DNA from: Podospora pseudocomata
Lineage: Eukaryota > Ascomycota > Sordariomycetes > Sordariales > Podosporaceae
NCBI RefSeq assembly: GCF_035222375.1
Contig: NC_085887.1
Location: forward strand, 3,881,501-3,945,500
Direction of reading: 5' to 3'
Length of the DNA: 64,000 bases
Part shown: piece by piece, positions 1-12,500 of the stretch
How positions within the stretch are numbered: the stretch's first letter is position 1
Layout of the letters: the number at the start of each line of letters is the position of its first letter
Position numbers and translations under genes: made by a program
The notes under the pieces: model-generated
Database searches by the model: none
What the model was told of the DNA's origin: nothing
What the model saw: only the letters and a program-made list of their open reading frames with translations

Positions 1-550
1 ACCGGCTCCTGAGGATAGGATTCGACACCAAGGGCCTTTCTTCTGTTCCCACCTCTCCCATCATCTCAATTCCATCATAGGGCTGAGCAGGACAGGCTTC
101 GGGCTGTGACCCCTCCTTCGCAAACTTTCTCGGCAGGGGCCGTTTCAAATACCGGCCAATCAGAACAACCATCACTCGGTTCCAGTGTGCTGGAAGCTGG
201 TTCCGAATACAACCCCACTCAGGCTGCTGGAGGCGGTCAGAACGCGGCACATCATCATCATCGACAAATGAACATTGTTTCGTTCTGGGATGTCGAGCAG
301 TGTGTTGCCATTGAGTTCCCTCGAATGCATATGCAGCAACGTCTTTCACCAATAACCAGCATCAAATAAATTCTTCCTTTTGAGACCTCTTGTCTACGCC
401 GCTTTTGTTGGTGGTTGATATCCCCTTATGGCCTGCATGGTGCAGTTTTTTGCCCCCGCCTTCGCTGCTTGGCTGTCGTTGCTGATTGAAGATCTGGTCT
501 GACTTGAACCCAGGGGTAAAAGGGGCTGTTCAACGCCCGAAAACCGACCA
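1..550. other. Intergenic, no gene supported
   Basis: This stretch lies downstream of the SDR gene that ends at 551. A short open frame at 106-369 has no recognisable motif, so I do not call it. The 5' edge may hold the end of a gene outside the window. Confidence 0.4.
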
Positions 551-1872
551 TTAATGTACAACAACATCATCCATTGGACATCCTCTCTCCACCGAGTCCA
601 TTCTCGTCTTCTCAGTGATGATATTCCTCGTCAACTCCATCAGTCTATCCGCCAGCTCATCATCTTGCGACATTGGGCTGCCCTCTTCAGGGATGCAAGG
701 CGGGCAGATATACTGGCCTGAATCCTTGATCTTGGTTGCGCAGAACACGGTAGGCACGGCTCCCTCAAACTGGTCCTTCTTAATCGGTTCTATGCCGTAC
801 TTCATCACGTACCCACCCAAGGGATACGGCTCGAGTATATCCTCCCTACTCTGCTTTGTGCTCACGAAGCCTGGGTGTGTAGCGTTCATGAGCACATTTG
901 GGTGCCCATTTTGCGTTACCTTGCGGTTGAAGTATCGCGAGTAGAGTATCCCCGCCAGTTTGCTCCTTCCGTACTGCGCATTGGGTCCGACGTCCTGGTT
1001 GATCTCGTCCAGCGAAGCGAACTTGGTGTCCTTGGGAGCACCGGTATGCAAATTGGAGCTCTGGTTGCTGATTCTCACAATGTTTCCTTCCTCGGCCGTC
1101 TTTTGCATCAACGGTAGCAGATGGGATGTGAGGACAACGTGGCCCATGTGGTTGACTGCCATGTGCCTGTCCACTCCATATGAGGTGAGCTCGGCTGACA
1201 TGATGCCTCGACCCGAGTTGTTGACGAGGATGTCGAGCCGGTTATTGTCGCGCTTGATCATCTCGGCTACTTCTTTGACCCGCCGCCAGTCGCTCTATGT
1301 TGTTTCTTCTCAGTGAGTGTCAACACCGGAGCAAAGGGACAACTTACAAGGTCACAGTTCATCCAGACCATCCGGGCAGCCTTATCTTGTCCCAGTTCAT
1401 CGGAGATGACGGCTTTGGCGCCTTCAAAGACCTCCTTGTTGACGGAAATTATGTAGAGCTTACTGATGTTGTGCTTGAGGAGGGTATATGCCACGCCGAA
1501 CCCAATCCCTTGGCTGCCTCCCGTCACAACACCCACCTTTCCGGTCAGATCAGGGCAATCATCGAGCTTGAATTGTCGGGAGCCGAGCTTCGTGAATGCT
1601 CCGCCGAAGTTTTCGGCGAGCGTATCCTGTACGTTTAGCTCGGTCAGTCTCCCTTCTTCAGTGTAGGTAGGCATGCGAAGACCTACCCCCAATTTCTGCA
1701 TCGTGTACGCCACCACGCCTTTGGACACAGCCGTGGATTTGATGGTTCGGGCTTGCGGTTGGTGACACGCAAACACAACAGCAGGGCTAATAAATGGGTT
1801 GACACTTGCGGTGCAACGGGGAGCAGGCAAAAGGGTCGCGTTGGCACGTCGAGCCACCAATCGTTGTGCCAT
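551..1872 (-). CDS. Short-chain dehydrogenase/reductase (retinol-dehydrogenase/WWOX-like)
   Basis: This is a two-exon gene: exon 1 is 1348-1872, intron 1295-1347 (donor GTAAGT, acceptor CATAG), exon 2 is 551-1294. It encodes 422 aa. The Rossmann cofactor motif TGGSQGIG is at about residues 117-124, the NNSG motif near 200-203, a catalytic-type Ser in ISNQSS near 254, and the YGRSK Tyr/Lys pair near 283/287. These show a classical NAD(P)(H)-dependent oxidoreductase. The first 50 residues are rich in Arg, Ala and Ser with few acidic residues, which could be a mitochondrial targeting sequence (inference). Splicing the intron restores a continuous frame into the helix before LDILVNNSG. The substrate cannot be told from sequence. 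The start is the first Met of the open frame. Confidence 0.88.
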
Positions 1873-3223
1873 TTACTCTCAATTATGTCAAATCCTCCGA
1901 GAACGCGTCAAAATCCCCTTGGAGAAAGAAAAGAGGGAATCAGCTCTTATGTGATCATGTCTTCGCCCTCGCGAGGCCGTCAAAGCTAAATGCATGACGT
2001 ATCTTGATCCGAAGAGCTTCCCCGCCCCGGTTGGGATCGTGTCAGGAACTGCATATCGTTAGCCCAGCGGCAACTTCTGAGCTTTGGTGGATTGCGACTC
2101 AATCACCGAACGTTGTTCATTCTTCGTTTCCCACAGTTATCAGGAACAATTAATACCTGTGGGAAGTATTGTGCACACTCATCTAATGCCTGTTGGAGCC
2201 ATGCATAAAGTTATGCATGAGATGAGCCTGATTCCCGTCAGAGCTTCTTCAACGTCAGAATCAGCAAGGCTCCTTCTGTACAATAAATAGCCCAGAAAAC
2301 GGTAATTTTCTAGGTAGGATACCCCGGTATGATCTGAGAGTTATTCACAATAAGAAGATGGGCAGGATCGTAAAAACAGAAAGCTAAGGTAGGAGTCATA
2401 CAGGCCGAGATTAACTATCATAAATGCTATGGTGAAAAAATCGCCCATTGGCCCAAGCAAAGAACTGCTATAGCCGGGGTGGACAGGAAAAGCTGTGATG
2501 GATCTTGTAAAAAAAACAAGATCGATTGATTCAGGAATTAATGTGTGAAGTGAGGGGCAGATAAGAATTTACAACTGGCGGGGGATGGAGGGGCTGCCTG
2601 ACAGCAGACGGCGACTGCGAGCCTCGCCATGCCATCCATCAAGATCCGTTGACTTCAGCTCCCAATTCGCATTCTGTTTCTGGTAACACTCTCGTCACCG
2701 TGTTTCCATGTTTGCAGACCGAAATCGCGCACTGTTCCTATTCTTTGGCTAAGACGGCTTTGTTATCCGGTTTTGGAGTCTCTCCGGAGCCTCGTCGACA
2801 ACACCCTCTTCCCCTGAGTGCAACCACATCATCGCCTCTCCTTTTGTGACACGGCTGGGAGCATTAGTGAGATTATTGGCCAATTGCTAGTTTGGACGAA
2901 CTGCAGAAGCTACGCCGCCGCCATCACCCAATATGCCCAGCTGTGTCACGAAGCTGCCCGCACGATTGGCCGCTACACTCAGCCCGGGATGTTGGGACAT
3001 GCAAGGTTCCAATTACGAACGTGAACTTCTTGCGCGATCCCCTGATTAACCATCACTTCACCGATCGTCAAGCGGCTTATCCAGAGCCTCGTCCATATAA
3101 CCTGTCGGAGCCAGCGGGCAAATATGTCGGCCTGCGTACAGCGGACCTCCTTATCTAGAGCCGGTCGCTCCCATGGAGAGAGATCTACTCAGCCCTATGA
3201 CTCGAAACAACTAGCAGACCACG
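1873..3223. other. Intergenic between divergent genes
   Basis: This 1.35-kb stretch lies between the divergently transcribed SDR (-) and CorA-like (+) genes and should hold both promoters. Short open frames at 2649-3158 have no recognisable domains and no good splice continuity into the gene at 3224, so I leave them out. Confidence 0.4.
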
Positions 3224-6200
3224 ATGGCATCTCGACATCTACACCAGCATTACCAGCGTCGGGCCTCCAAGGCAAGGAGCCAGAATCCCGGTGTCCTAAA
3301 GCCGGGGCATCACTCGGTCACACGCGCTTTTGACTCCGAATCCGCACCCCCGACATGCTTTTCTTCCGAGGACCACCCTCCTGAGGCTATCAGAGATCAC
3401 ACCAAGCATTATTTTGGATGCATCAACATCGCAGACCGTGCCAGTTACTTTCTTGACCCCGACAACAGCCCTATCTGGCAGCATGAGTTCCTCCTTGAGA
3501 AGGAGTATCTGAAATCGCTCCCCGAAAATGAAAAGCGTTCAGACGATGAGATTACACGAGCCGCAAAAAAGCGTAGAGATAAGACGATCGAGAGCACCGC
3601 TGTCGCAATTGAAGCTCAGTACAGAAGAACCGACATCCTTCGACAGGCTGTCAAGGGAACAGTACCAAGCTCGCCCCCTGTAGCAGGCTCCAGCGGACCC
3701 TGCTTGCAGGAATCAACGAACATCACAAGAACCGACCACTTTGTGACTTGTGTTGAAGAAAGTGGGAAGAATTGGAGGAGATCAACGTCATATCTGGCCG
3801 GCTTGGAGAAGGTTCAAGCATGGAAGCGCAATAGACCAATCGCCGAGAATCCACCCAGTACAGCAGCACGGCTCCCTAATGTTGACCCCGAATCAAGACC
3901 AGAGCCCGGACGGGAAGAGGTCGGAAAGATAGTGGAACGCATTCGCAAAAGCACACCGGCAACCGATTCCAAATCAGCAGAGTACGATCTCGAGCGAGAT
4001 GTAAACGCATACCTCATTCAGTACACACGCAAGAAAGCCGAGGACTGGACATCTACAGCACTAAACGCAGTACCCACCACGGATCCTCGCTCAAGGACAC
4101 TAACGTCGTCACCAACACGGGAGACCTTTCACAACGGCACAACTAGCCCAGCACCGACTTTTTCACCAACACAGAGCTCGCATGTTCAGTATCTCGAACC
4201 TTACGAGGAGGAACTTCAAGATCCAAGATTCAAGGGTAGATTTCCGGACCAGCGTCTAGCTATGAACATTGTTCTTGGTGCAGACGGAGATTCGGAGTCA
4301 TCTCCCGCACCGGGGCCTAGTATTCTTGGTAGGGATGTTATCAAGATCGACGACCCCACAAGAATACGATATTTCCATCTGCCGTCCAACAACATGCACG
4401 TGAGTTATCCTGATTGAATGTTGCTAAAGTGCGTTGTTCTGAGATGCTAACCGGTACATAGTGGGTCGAGGTACAGTCTGCTTTCCCTTTTATTGATGAA
4501 TGAACATTGACTTATCCCAATCCTAGAAAGCGATAGCTAGATACTATGGTGAAAGCCATCTCAACATTGACCTCAGCAACGCATCAAGGGATCGATCTGT
4601 CAAGACACACACTCAGATGCTTCTGAGACCTCAGTTTTGGCGTGGTCAGCAACATGGAGCTCGGAGTGGTGTTGTGCATGCGAGACATATGAGACCTCTC
4701 TGTGAGAGAATATCGTCTGGTATGTGATGACATCCATCCGAAACCCAAGAAAAGTCAACCTGACATTGCTGCAGAGGTTACCGAAATTGAAGATAATCCA
4801 AAGAATATAGTCCTCTTCGTCCGTCAACCGAACTTTCCACACCTTTGCTCGAGTATCACTGACCCTATGTCTCGACACAGATGCCCTATCTACACTGGGA
4901 TACCGACAGAATGAGAAACAAGATGGCGAAGATGATTGATATCGAGTCGGAGCAGCAGCGCAAAAGAAACGAAAACATCGCCTACGAGAAACGCAAGACA
5001 CGCATAGAACAGAGGAAGGACTTGGAGCCGGGTGCGAAGCGCATATTACACACAGATAACAGGGATCAAAACGATGAAAAGACGACTCAGAGCGGTGACC
5101 AGAAGCGCTCGACGGCCCCGTCACAAGGTGTGAACGATCTGGCTGATTTGATGGACAGACTTGTTTCTGTCGGTAGAAGCAAACAGCGGATTGAAATAGA
5201 TGACAATGGCAGGCTCAAGATCAACAATCCTCTCGGACAGTACCTGATTGACGCGGCAAGACTCTACGAAGCCATATCTACTTATCGAGACCAACGAATG
5301 CTGGAGAAGTATCTGTACCATGATCCACCTCTTCACCCCCGCCGAACGCTTGATCAGTCCTATTACTGGACCTTGAAGACCACCAAGGTCCGAGACAGGG
5401 ACCAGGTTGTCTATCGGGGAACAAATATGAATCTGGATTTTTGTCACCGACTCGAGCCACAGCCAACTACAACAGAGTCCGGTCCATGGAGCCGGCTCAA
5501 GGGAGTATTCCATCAAAGCTCGGATAACGACAATGTCGACGTCACACTGAAGTGGACTGACCACTGGGACAAGACGGATAAACATGGCTGCGAGCACTGC
5601 CGGAGTGACATTCGCAAAATCTCTCAGCTCGTGATGGTCGATCAGCTCTGGATGTGGGTTTTGGACGAGAAGACAATTATCACCTCATTTCCCAAGCGCT
5701 ACGGGTTCAACAAGCAGGATCTTTCGGGGGTGCACAAGTCTATTCGTCAAAGGCTGAAGTTTGCCCGCAAGAATCAGGTCAGGTCGGTGTATGACTTGGC
5801 TCTGATCATCCTCGACGAATGTTGCAACACCTTCTTTGATCGAACCAAGACTGAGGTTTGTTTTCCTTCAGCAATCATTGAGTGATTTCAGCTAATCCTG
5901 TCGCAGGACAGCCAACCACAGGTGATGGACATCTTTTCAGAAGCTATTGGTAATGTGGTAAGTTCGTCCTCTTGAGACTCTTGGCGGGCTTCTTTTACTT
6001 AGACGTGTTGCAAGACGAATCAACACACGATATCCTTCCAACATGTCTGGCATTGGACGCAAAAGGCATCCAAAATCTACCGCTCGAGATCCAAGTACAT
6101 CGACTCATCTGACCTGCACGTGCCCCTCTTGGACATTCATCCAGAAGGGAAGCTGCAAAGAGAGGTCAAGGACATCATTGATGAGCTCGACATCATGATT

Positions 6201-7568
6201 CATGTTCACAAGAAGCAGAGAGAGGTGATCAAACGGTTTTGCAAGCATGTAGAGCACATTCTCGATCCCGACGGCCGGTGGAAAGAAGGCGCTGTCCAAC
6301 ATGACCGAGGGATGTCAAGAAGGGCACACAGTACTACTGAGAACATGGAAAAGTATATCAAAATGGAGGAGAAGCGCGACCAGCTTCTGTGGTTTCGAAT
6401 GCAGTCTCAAGAACTTCTTGCCGAAGTGGACGATCGACTTGATGAGCTTGAGGGGCTGAAGAAGGGGGCTGAGAGTACGGCCCAAAGTGTGAGTTTGACC
6501 AGCTACTATGCCGCCATACAAGTCACTAATTCCGAGGTCAGGTCACCGATCTTCTCTCTCTCAAGCAACAACAGGCAAGTGTCGTTCAGGCATGGGAATC
6601 GGTCAAGCAAGCCGAAGAGGCAGTTCGCCAGGGGCGGGCTATCATGATGTTTACTGTCATCACTATTATCTTTGTAAGTAACTGCAACTCGTGACACTTT
6701 AGCTATGGCAACTAAGGAAACGCTCTGGCTAACTGCGGCAATAGCTCCCCTTGTCATTTATTGCCTCGATATTTGGCATGAACAATTACGAATTTGGCGG
6801 CAGCGATAATCCATGGAGTGTATGGGAGCAACTAAAGTTCATTTGTAAGATCCCCTCAAAGCCCTCTCCGGATTAATCTGTAGTTTCCCGGCCTAACCTA
6901 CGGCAGTGCCCATTTCCTTTGGCGTCATTTTCCTTTCCGTAGTCATTGCCTTTTCCAACCTCCTTCGCGCCTTCATATGGTCTCTGTTCAAACTGTTCAC
7001 CACCTCGGTGCTTATATACTCCGGTCTCTATCGATTCTGGCTCACCTTTAGTGACGAGTGGTGCTCGACTTCGATGATGCAGAAAACGGAGAAAATGGTG
7101 CAGGACATGAAGGAAGAAGTGAGGAGGGCGAAGAAGCTGCGTCGGAACCAACGAAGTCAAAAGAAGAAGCAGAAAGAGGATGGGAAGGGAAAGAAAGGCA
7201 GGGACGGAAAGGACTCCCAAAATGAGGACAGAGATCAGGGGAAACCTACCAGGCATGCCAATGGGAATGGAATCCAGACTGTTCACTTCTTCACAGAAAT
7301 GGGACAGGAGCAGCGACGCAATACCACGGGTCGACGGTCCTGGGATAAACGGCGACGGGATAAGTCCCCGCGTCTTCGAGTGAGCACATGGCCTCGAGAC
7401 ACGCCACCCAACGCTTTTGGATCGACTAGCGCCCATCCAAGAGTCTCACATCATGAAGAGAGAGATAACAGATCTGCGCAAGACATGAACGGAAGCCAGC
7501 TGAACGGGGACGATGGAAGTGGAAGCCCTGCAGGGCTTACAGTTCGGGGATCTGATAATAATGTTTAG
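3224..7568 (+). CDS. CorA-like Mg2+ transporter family protein, fungal long form
   Basis: This is a ten-exon gene giving a predicted 1275 aa. Exons: 3224-4399, 4462-4470 (a 9-nt micro-exon coding WVE), 4527-4719, 4775-4818, 4881-5855, 5907-5957, 6003-6488, 6542-6673, 6745-6844, 6907-7568. Every junction keeps frame and has GT/AG ends. The large N-terminal half is cytosolic-looking. The block ending MPYLHWDTDR at about 475-484 is typical, as I remember it, of the fungal CorA-like family. A coiled-coil-rich segment (about 815-1010) precedes two C-terminal membrane helices at about 1011-1032 and 1056-1080. The signature GMN follows the first helix at about 1033-1035. The last 200 residues are a Lys/Arg/Asp-rich hydrophilic tail. 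GMN is the ion-selectivity motif of CorA channels, but transport by these long fungal forms is inferred. The first Met at 3224 is a choice; homologs would settle it. Confidence 0.85.
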
Positions 7569-7914
7569 GGCGTCTTTGTAACCTTTCGGGGAGGAAAATT
7601 TGTCAGCGTGTCGGGGTGTCACTATGGCTGGTCTCACAATGTTGAAAGAACAAAATCTTGGATTGCTACCTTGGGAAAACGTCCTTCGCATAGCTGCACT
7701 GATATCTACTACATATTCCAGACAGCCAGTTCAACTCGGTGAACCCCCAAGCTCGGCTCCATAATACCATGCAATGTAAATCAACACGGTTGTTTTTACT
7801 TTTTTTTCTGGGTTTTTGCTTCCAACGCTGTCGACATCCCGCCATTTTAGACCCTACAGCTGGGACCAATATCACAGTGGGCAATGGCTCCAGTGCCACG
7901 CCGCGGCTGGGTCA
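7569..7914. other. Short intergenic stretch
   Basis: These 346 bases lie between the 3' ends of the CorA-like gene and the small convergent gene at 7915-8160. I see no further feature. Confidence 0.4.
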
Positions 7915-8160
7915 TCAACGTCGTGTGTTGCCGGAACTCTCCTCCAAAGCCGCGACAGCTGGGGTTTTAGGTTTGTTTCCGTCGTTGTATTTGAAATCCG
8001 GGAAGCTCCCGTAATCGGTGTCGGACTCGGATGCGTCCTCGTCACGAGCTGTGGTAGTGCTTGACAGGACATCGGTGCTGGAGGCAGACATGGTGATCTT
8101 CGCCCTTGTAGGGCTAGGAGGGGGACTGAGGGTCTTGGGAGGGGGGTTGTTCTCGCTCAT
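7915..8160 (-). CDS. Small hypothetical protein, 81 aa, hydrophilic
   Basis: This is a single open frame starting MSENNPP, rich in Pro, Ser and Thr (KTLSPPPSPTRAK) and followed by an acidic stretch DEDASESDTDYG. There is no signal peptide, membrane segment or known domain. The frame stays open upstream of this Met to 8487, but the upstream part reads like shadow sequence across the repeat at 8438-8600, so I prefer the Met at 8160. It may be a real small disordered protein or a chance frame. The neighbourhood holds gene relics, which lowers confidence. Confidence 0.35.
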   Translation of the reverse strand: MSENNPPPKTLSPPPSPTRAKITMSASSTDVLSSTTTARDEDASESDTDYGSFPDFKYNDGNKPKTPAVAALEESSGNTRR

Positions 8161-8437
8161 GTTGATGGGTTGGGAGGGTTGAGTACTGTGTTGAACCTTG
8201 TGAGGATTAGTGGTTGAGGTTGTTGTTGTTGATGATGGATGGGGAAGAAGTCGAGTCCGCAAGGGGGATGAATAGTGCCTTGCTTTAAGCATGGGTGTAT
8301 GAGAACCTTGATGCGGATGGTTGAGAACCTCTATGGAAATGATGTAGTACATGAGAACCTTTGTGAAGCGATGGAGTTTGAGATATGACCAGCGTGATGA
8401 GGAGTGATTGATGATAGAAAGGTCAGATGGGGAGACG

Positions 8438-8600
8438 TTCTGATCTCTCTGTTTCATCGCTTCTTCCCATATCTTCACCATTATCACAGGTCCAACACCA
8501 TAGCTTCACTACACCAACCGGCCCTTTTGGATTTCTGCAATACAACTTAACTACAAACTTAATTACAATTTTCTCCGTGCCGCCATATGCGTGGGTGATT
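8438..8600 (+). repeat. Diverged partial copy of sequence flanking the 18.1-kb gene
   Basis: Bases 8455-8482 match 18084-18111 exactly (28 nt), and similarity extends upstream to about 8438 with mostly C/T differences. Further on, the block acaccaaccgg is shared with 18161-18171, and tttctgcaatacaacttaa resembles sequence near 20260. The pattern fits a copy of the 18.1-20.3 kb locus that lost its middle (inference). No open coding frame survives. Confidence 0.5.
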
Positions 8601-8732
8601 TTAAGGGTTCTCGACTGAATACCACGGCATGCGCCGGTGGTCACATTCCACCACGTCTCCAAGTAAATCTCTGACTGGCTGTTTGAGGCTTGAAAACGTG
8701 ACATCCCAGCCGTTGGATAGGGTGTGCTCGTG

Positions 8733-8963
8733 CTACAAGGCATCGACGGGTCCCTCCTGGTTCTGAACGATGGCCTTCACATCAAACAAACTCTTGAACA
8801 TCGTCACCATCTCAACCAGGCTACAATTTGCGTTGGTGACGAATCCGGCGACTTGAGTTATAGCCAAACGAAAGCCGCAAAGCTCTTTGCAAATTTCGCC
8901 TGCTGCCTTGGTATCTTCCTCCGCTCGGCTGGCGATCGCCTTGTCGAGGGCAAGCTGACTCAT
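8733..8963 (-). pseudogene. Relic of an NB-ARC (NLR/STAND) protein
   Basis: This open frame of about 76 codons has the run EICKELCGFRLAITQVAGF, which matches the region around the conserved GLPLAI motif at the end of fungal NB-ARC domains; here the motif is mutated to GFRLAI. The following residues (NCSLVEMVTMFKSLFD) fit the first winged-helix residues after that motif. No P-loop, N-terminal effector domain or repeat domain is found next to it, so only a fragment of perhaps 70 residues remains. Sequence on both sides is AT-rich and non-coding. The identification comes from remembered family conservation and is moderate. Confidence 0.5.
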
Positions 8964-9569
8964 TAAAAGCGTAGGGCTCTCCTCCCTACCGAGCGGCTGA
9001 ACAACCCAAGTCTATTTTGCTGGCGTGAAATGTGTCGACGTATTTCTGACGGCCATGAGGATAGAGCCTCAGTCTGTTGACGGGAGGTAGGAACCAATAA
9101 GCCTCGGATCGTCCACGTTGTCCAAAGCTAGTAACCACGGCACCTCTGACAAAGAAGCCTTGGTCAAGGATTCCGAATAGGTAATGGCAGGAAACTTGAA
9201 GTAAAGTAAGGGACGATCTGGCTTAACAAGATTACGCAATAACTTCTTCCTACCGTTCTTTTTTAATTATAAATCCAAACTTTTATAGGACTCTATCCAA
9301 GCGATAAAACTTCCTATCCTAGCTTTAGCTAAGCTATAAAGCCTCCTATTTTAGCTTTATCCGAGCTATAAAAGTTCCTATCTCAGCTTATCTATTATTT
9401 CTCTTGTGTAGAGTACGTAATTAGGTAGGCAGATAAAAATACCTAACGATGTACTCAATCCACGACCTTGATCAAGCAGTGGCTGTTGCCATTGAGTGGT
9501 GTAAGTGGTGTTCCTATTTGTGCCACAAATTGCCAGCGTCATACAGAGTACAGCGTGAACACCGGAACC
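8964..9569. other. AT-rich intergenic with short degenerate tandem repeat
   Basis: This lies between the NLR relic and the stop codon of the giant helicase gene. Bases about 9283-9400 hold roughly three diverged copies of a 32-35 nt unit built on agcttt...gctataaa..ttcctat. AT content is well above the flanking genes, as expected of decayed repeat DNA. Confidence 0.45.
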
Positions 9570-12500
9570 TCACACGTTTCCCAAATCAACATTCCCAATA
9601 AAGTGCGACCCTCCGGCACACCTGTACCCCGTATCTTGCTTAATCCACGGGTACCCAACAGGGCAAACGCCCATGGCCTTCAACTTTTCCTTGATTGCCT
9701 CCTCCTTCCTTCTTCTAGCTTCCTCCGCCAACAACCTGGCCACAATCCTCTCCCTCGCCTCCTCAGTCGCTTTCTCCTTGGCCTCCAACAGCTGCCTGTA
9801 TTCGTCCTCACGCTCCTCCTCCGCCCGATGATCCCGCTGAAGCTGTTCCCAGACCGCATCACTGACACCTGCGTCTCGCTTGATCCAAGAGTCTTTGTTG
9901 TTTGGGTCCGTTGTGCTGACCTCGGGAACAGTGGGTGGCTCTTCTTCTTTGTCCTCAACAACCGGCTCTACTGCAACCTTTGTCTGCTGAATCTCCGTGG
10001 CAGTGGTGGTACGCGTAGCCGGTCGATGGGGAAGTCCCTGCGGCGGCGGGGCTTGCGATCGACGGAGTATCTCCTGGATGTCGATCTTTGGCGCATCAAA
10101 GTTGCTTCGAGAAGCCCGCTCATTCAGCATGGTCCGCAGCTCGGTAGTTATGACGACCTCGGTCAGCACCAGACGGCCACTGGCAAGCCCGGTCTTGTCT
10201 GTCAACATATTGTTGAAAATGGCCCTGGACACACTCTGAACATCGCGCGCGCTGGCCCAGTTGTCTTGGGCGGCGAGGTGGGTAAAGTAGGCGATGACCT
10301 CCCGCCTGAAGGTAGCCGTTGCTGCAACAAGGCATGTGAGATCAAAATCCTTGCCTCTGCTCTTGAGCCCCATCCTTTGCTTTTCGAGCAATTTGCAGAG
10401 AAGTTTCAGACACTCATCGGCGGTCAGCGATCGGAAATCAATCACAGCTGGGAAGCGCGAGGTGAGGCCCGAGTTGACGGACATCAAGCGGTTGATGTCC
10501 TTTTCGTAGCCCGCCAGGATGATGATCAGCTTCTTGACGTAGCGGTCCTTGGTGACGGAATCCACCAATTCGTCCATGGCTTCCTTGGCAAAATGTCCCT
10601 CGGCTAGACGATACGCCTCATCCACAAACAGCACCTTCCCAAGAGCCTTGTCCAAGAGTTGTTGCACCTTGGGTCCCGTCTGGCCGACATATTGTCCGAT
10701 GAGGTCAGTAGCAGAGCACTCCACTACTTCTGCAGTTGACAGGAATCCCATGTCGTAAAATACCTTGCCCATCTTCTTCGCGGTCGTCGTTTTGCCAGTG
10801 CCAGGTGGACCTCGGAAGAGAAAGTTGAATGGGATGTTCTCCTTGGGGTCCATATCAAGCGACTTGAGCGTGCGGACTGTTTCCTGGTATCCCTCGAGAA
10901 GCTTCACAGTCTCCTCACACCCAACCGTACCCTCAAATAACTGCCTTACGCTGGCAGTCGACTTGTCTGCACGGTCGAAATTCTCATCAAAGTCCACGGC
11001 CTCGAAGAGACTATCCGATTTCGCTTGGCCTTTGCTGAGACGTCTTTGGTGGCGAGCCTTGGCTGCATCGAGCAGGATGTCGATTTCGCCAGCATTTCCA
11101 AAGTTGGGTCGATTGCGAGCCCTCTTGATCATCTCCATGGCAACAGCAACGGCTTGGGGAGTGGCTTGGTATGCCGCCTTCTTGAGCTTGAGGTCAAAGA
11201 TTTTACGAACGTCTTCGTCCGAGAAGTCCTCAAAGTTGAACCCAGAAGCAATGGGGAACCGCCGGCTCAGTCCAGGGTTAACGTTCTGGAACATTGTCTC
11301 CATCTGATCCTTGTAGCCCAGAAGCAGGACGCAGCGGTCATCGCCGGGGACGCTCTGCACCTCAGCCACAATGGTATCGATGACAGCGGTTTTGTAGGGG
11401 TCCGAGATTGAGCCTTGGCTGCCTCCTCCTCCGTAAAGACCATAGGCTTCGTCAATGACCAAGACCTTTCCAACAGTTGCCGCCAAAATTCCCTTGGTCT
11501 GCTGTTCTGATTGGCCCAGAGCACCTCCAACAAAGTCTGACGGGTTCTTTACCACAACTGTTGACAGTTAGCTTCTCGCCCAGAACAGTTGAAGTGGTTA
11601 CTCAAAGATTCCAAGCCCGTAGAGACCAAAAGACAAAATACATACCTTCGCCTTTGGAGAGCAAACCGAGTTTCACCAAAATAGCCCCGTACAACTTCGC
11701 CACAGTCGTCTTGCCCGTGCCAGGATTTCCCATAAAAACCTTGTTGAGAGAGTATTCGATAGGTGGCTTCTCCTCCAGTTCTCGCACATAGTTCTGTTGA
11801 ATACTGTCGACAAGCGAGCGAACAGCATCCTTGACAGACTGAAGGCCAATCAACCCTTGAAGCTCTTTCCAGGCGGCGCAATTGGTCAAAGCCTCCGCAG
11901 GCTCCGGACCGATAAGGTCTTCTTTAATGAAGAAAAGGTCGTTTGGTTTGGCACCCTTTTTCCTCTCACGTCGTAAACGATTGGCTTGGCGCCTCGAGAT
12001 GATATCCAGCACGTTTTCAACAGCGCGCGCATTGCCGAATCCTTCCTTACCCCGTCCTCGCCCGATACGCCGGCTCACAATCCGACAGTAGAGCCCACGT
12101 AGGCCATCGGCGCAGTCCATCGCACCGTTGTATTTGTGGTTGATCTTGAGCTCGAGTATTCTCAAAAGTTCATCATCGGTGTAATCGGCAAAAGTCATAT
12201 CGACTGGGAATCGGCTTGGCAGTCCAGGGTTGTGTGCAAAGAAGCTCTCCATCTGCTTGCTGTAACCAGCCAGGACAAAGACAATCTTGCCTCTCTGGTT
12301 CTCGACTTCAGCCAGAAGGTAGTCGAGAACAGCGGCGCCACCAGGATTGTTGCCGGACGTGAGTTGGTATGCCTCGTCAATGAAAAGAACACCGCCGCCG
12401 GCGTTGAGGATTCCATCAATCAGCTTGGTACAACCAGAAACACCAATGTTCGCCAGGCCTGCACCGGTCTTGTCCTCGAAACAGTTGCCCGGAATGACGC

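Noticed and set aside
106-369. 87-codon frame with a His run
   Set aside because: No family resemblance and poor context; likely chance.
9468-10607. 379-codon plus-strand frame
   Set aside because: Antisense to the third AAA+ module of the helicase fusion; no motif of its own.
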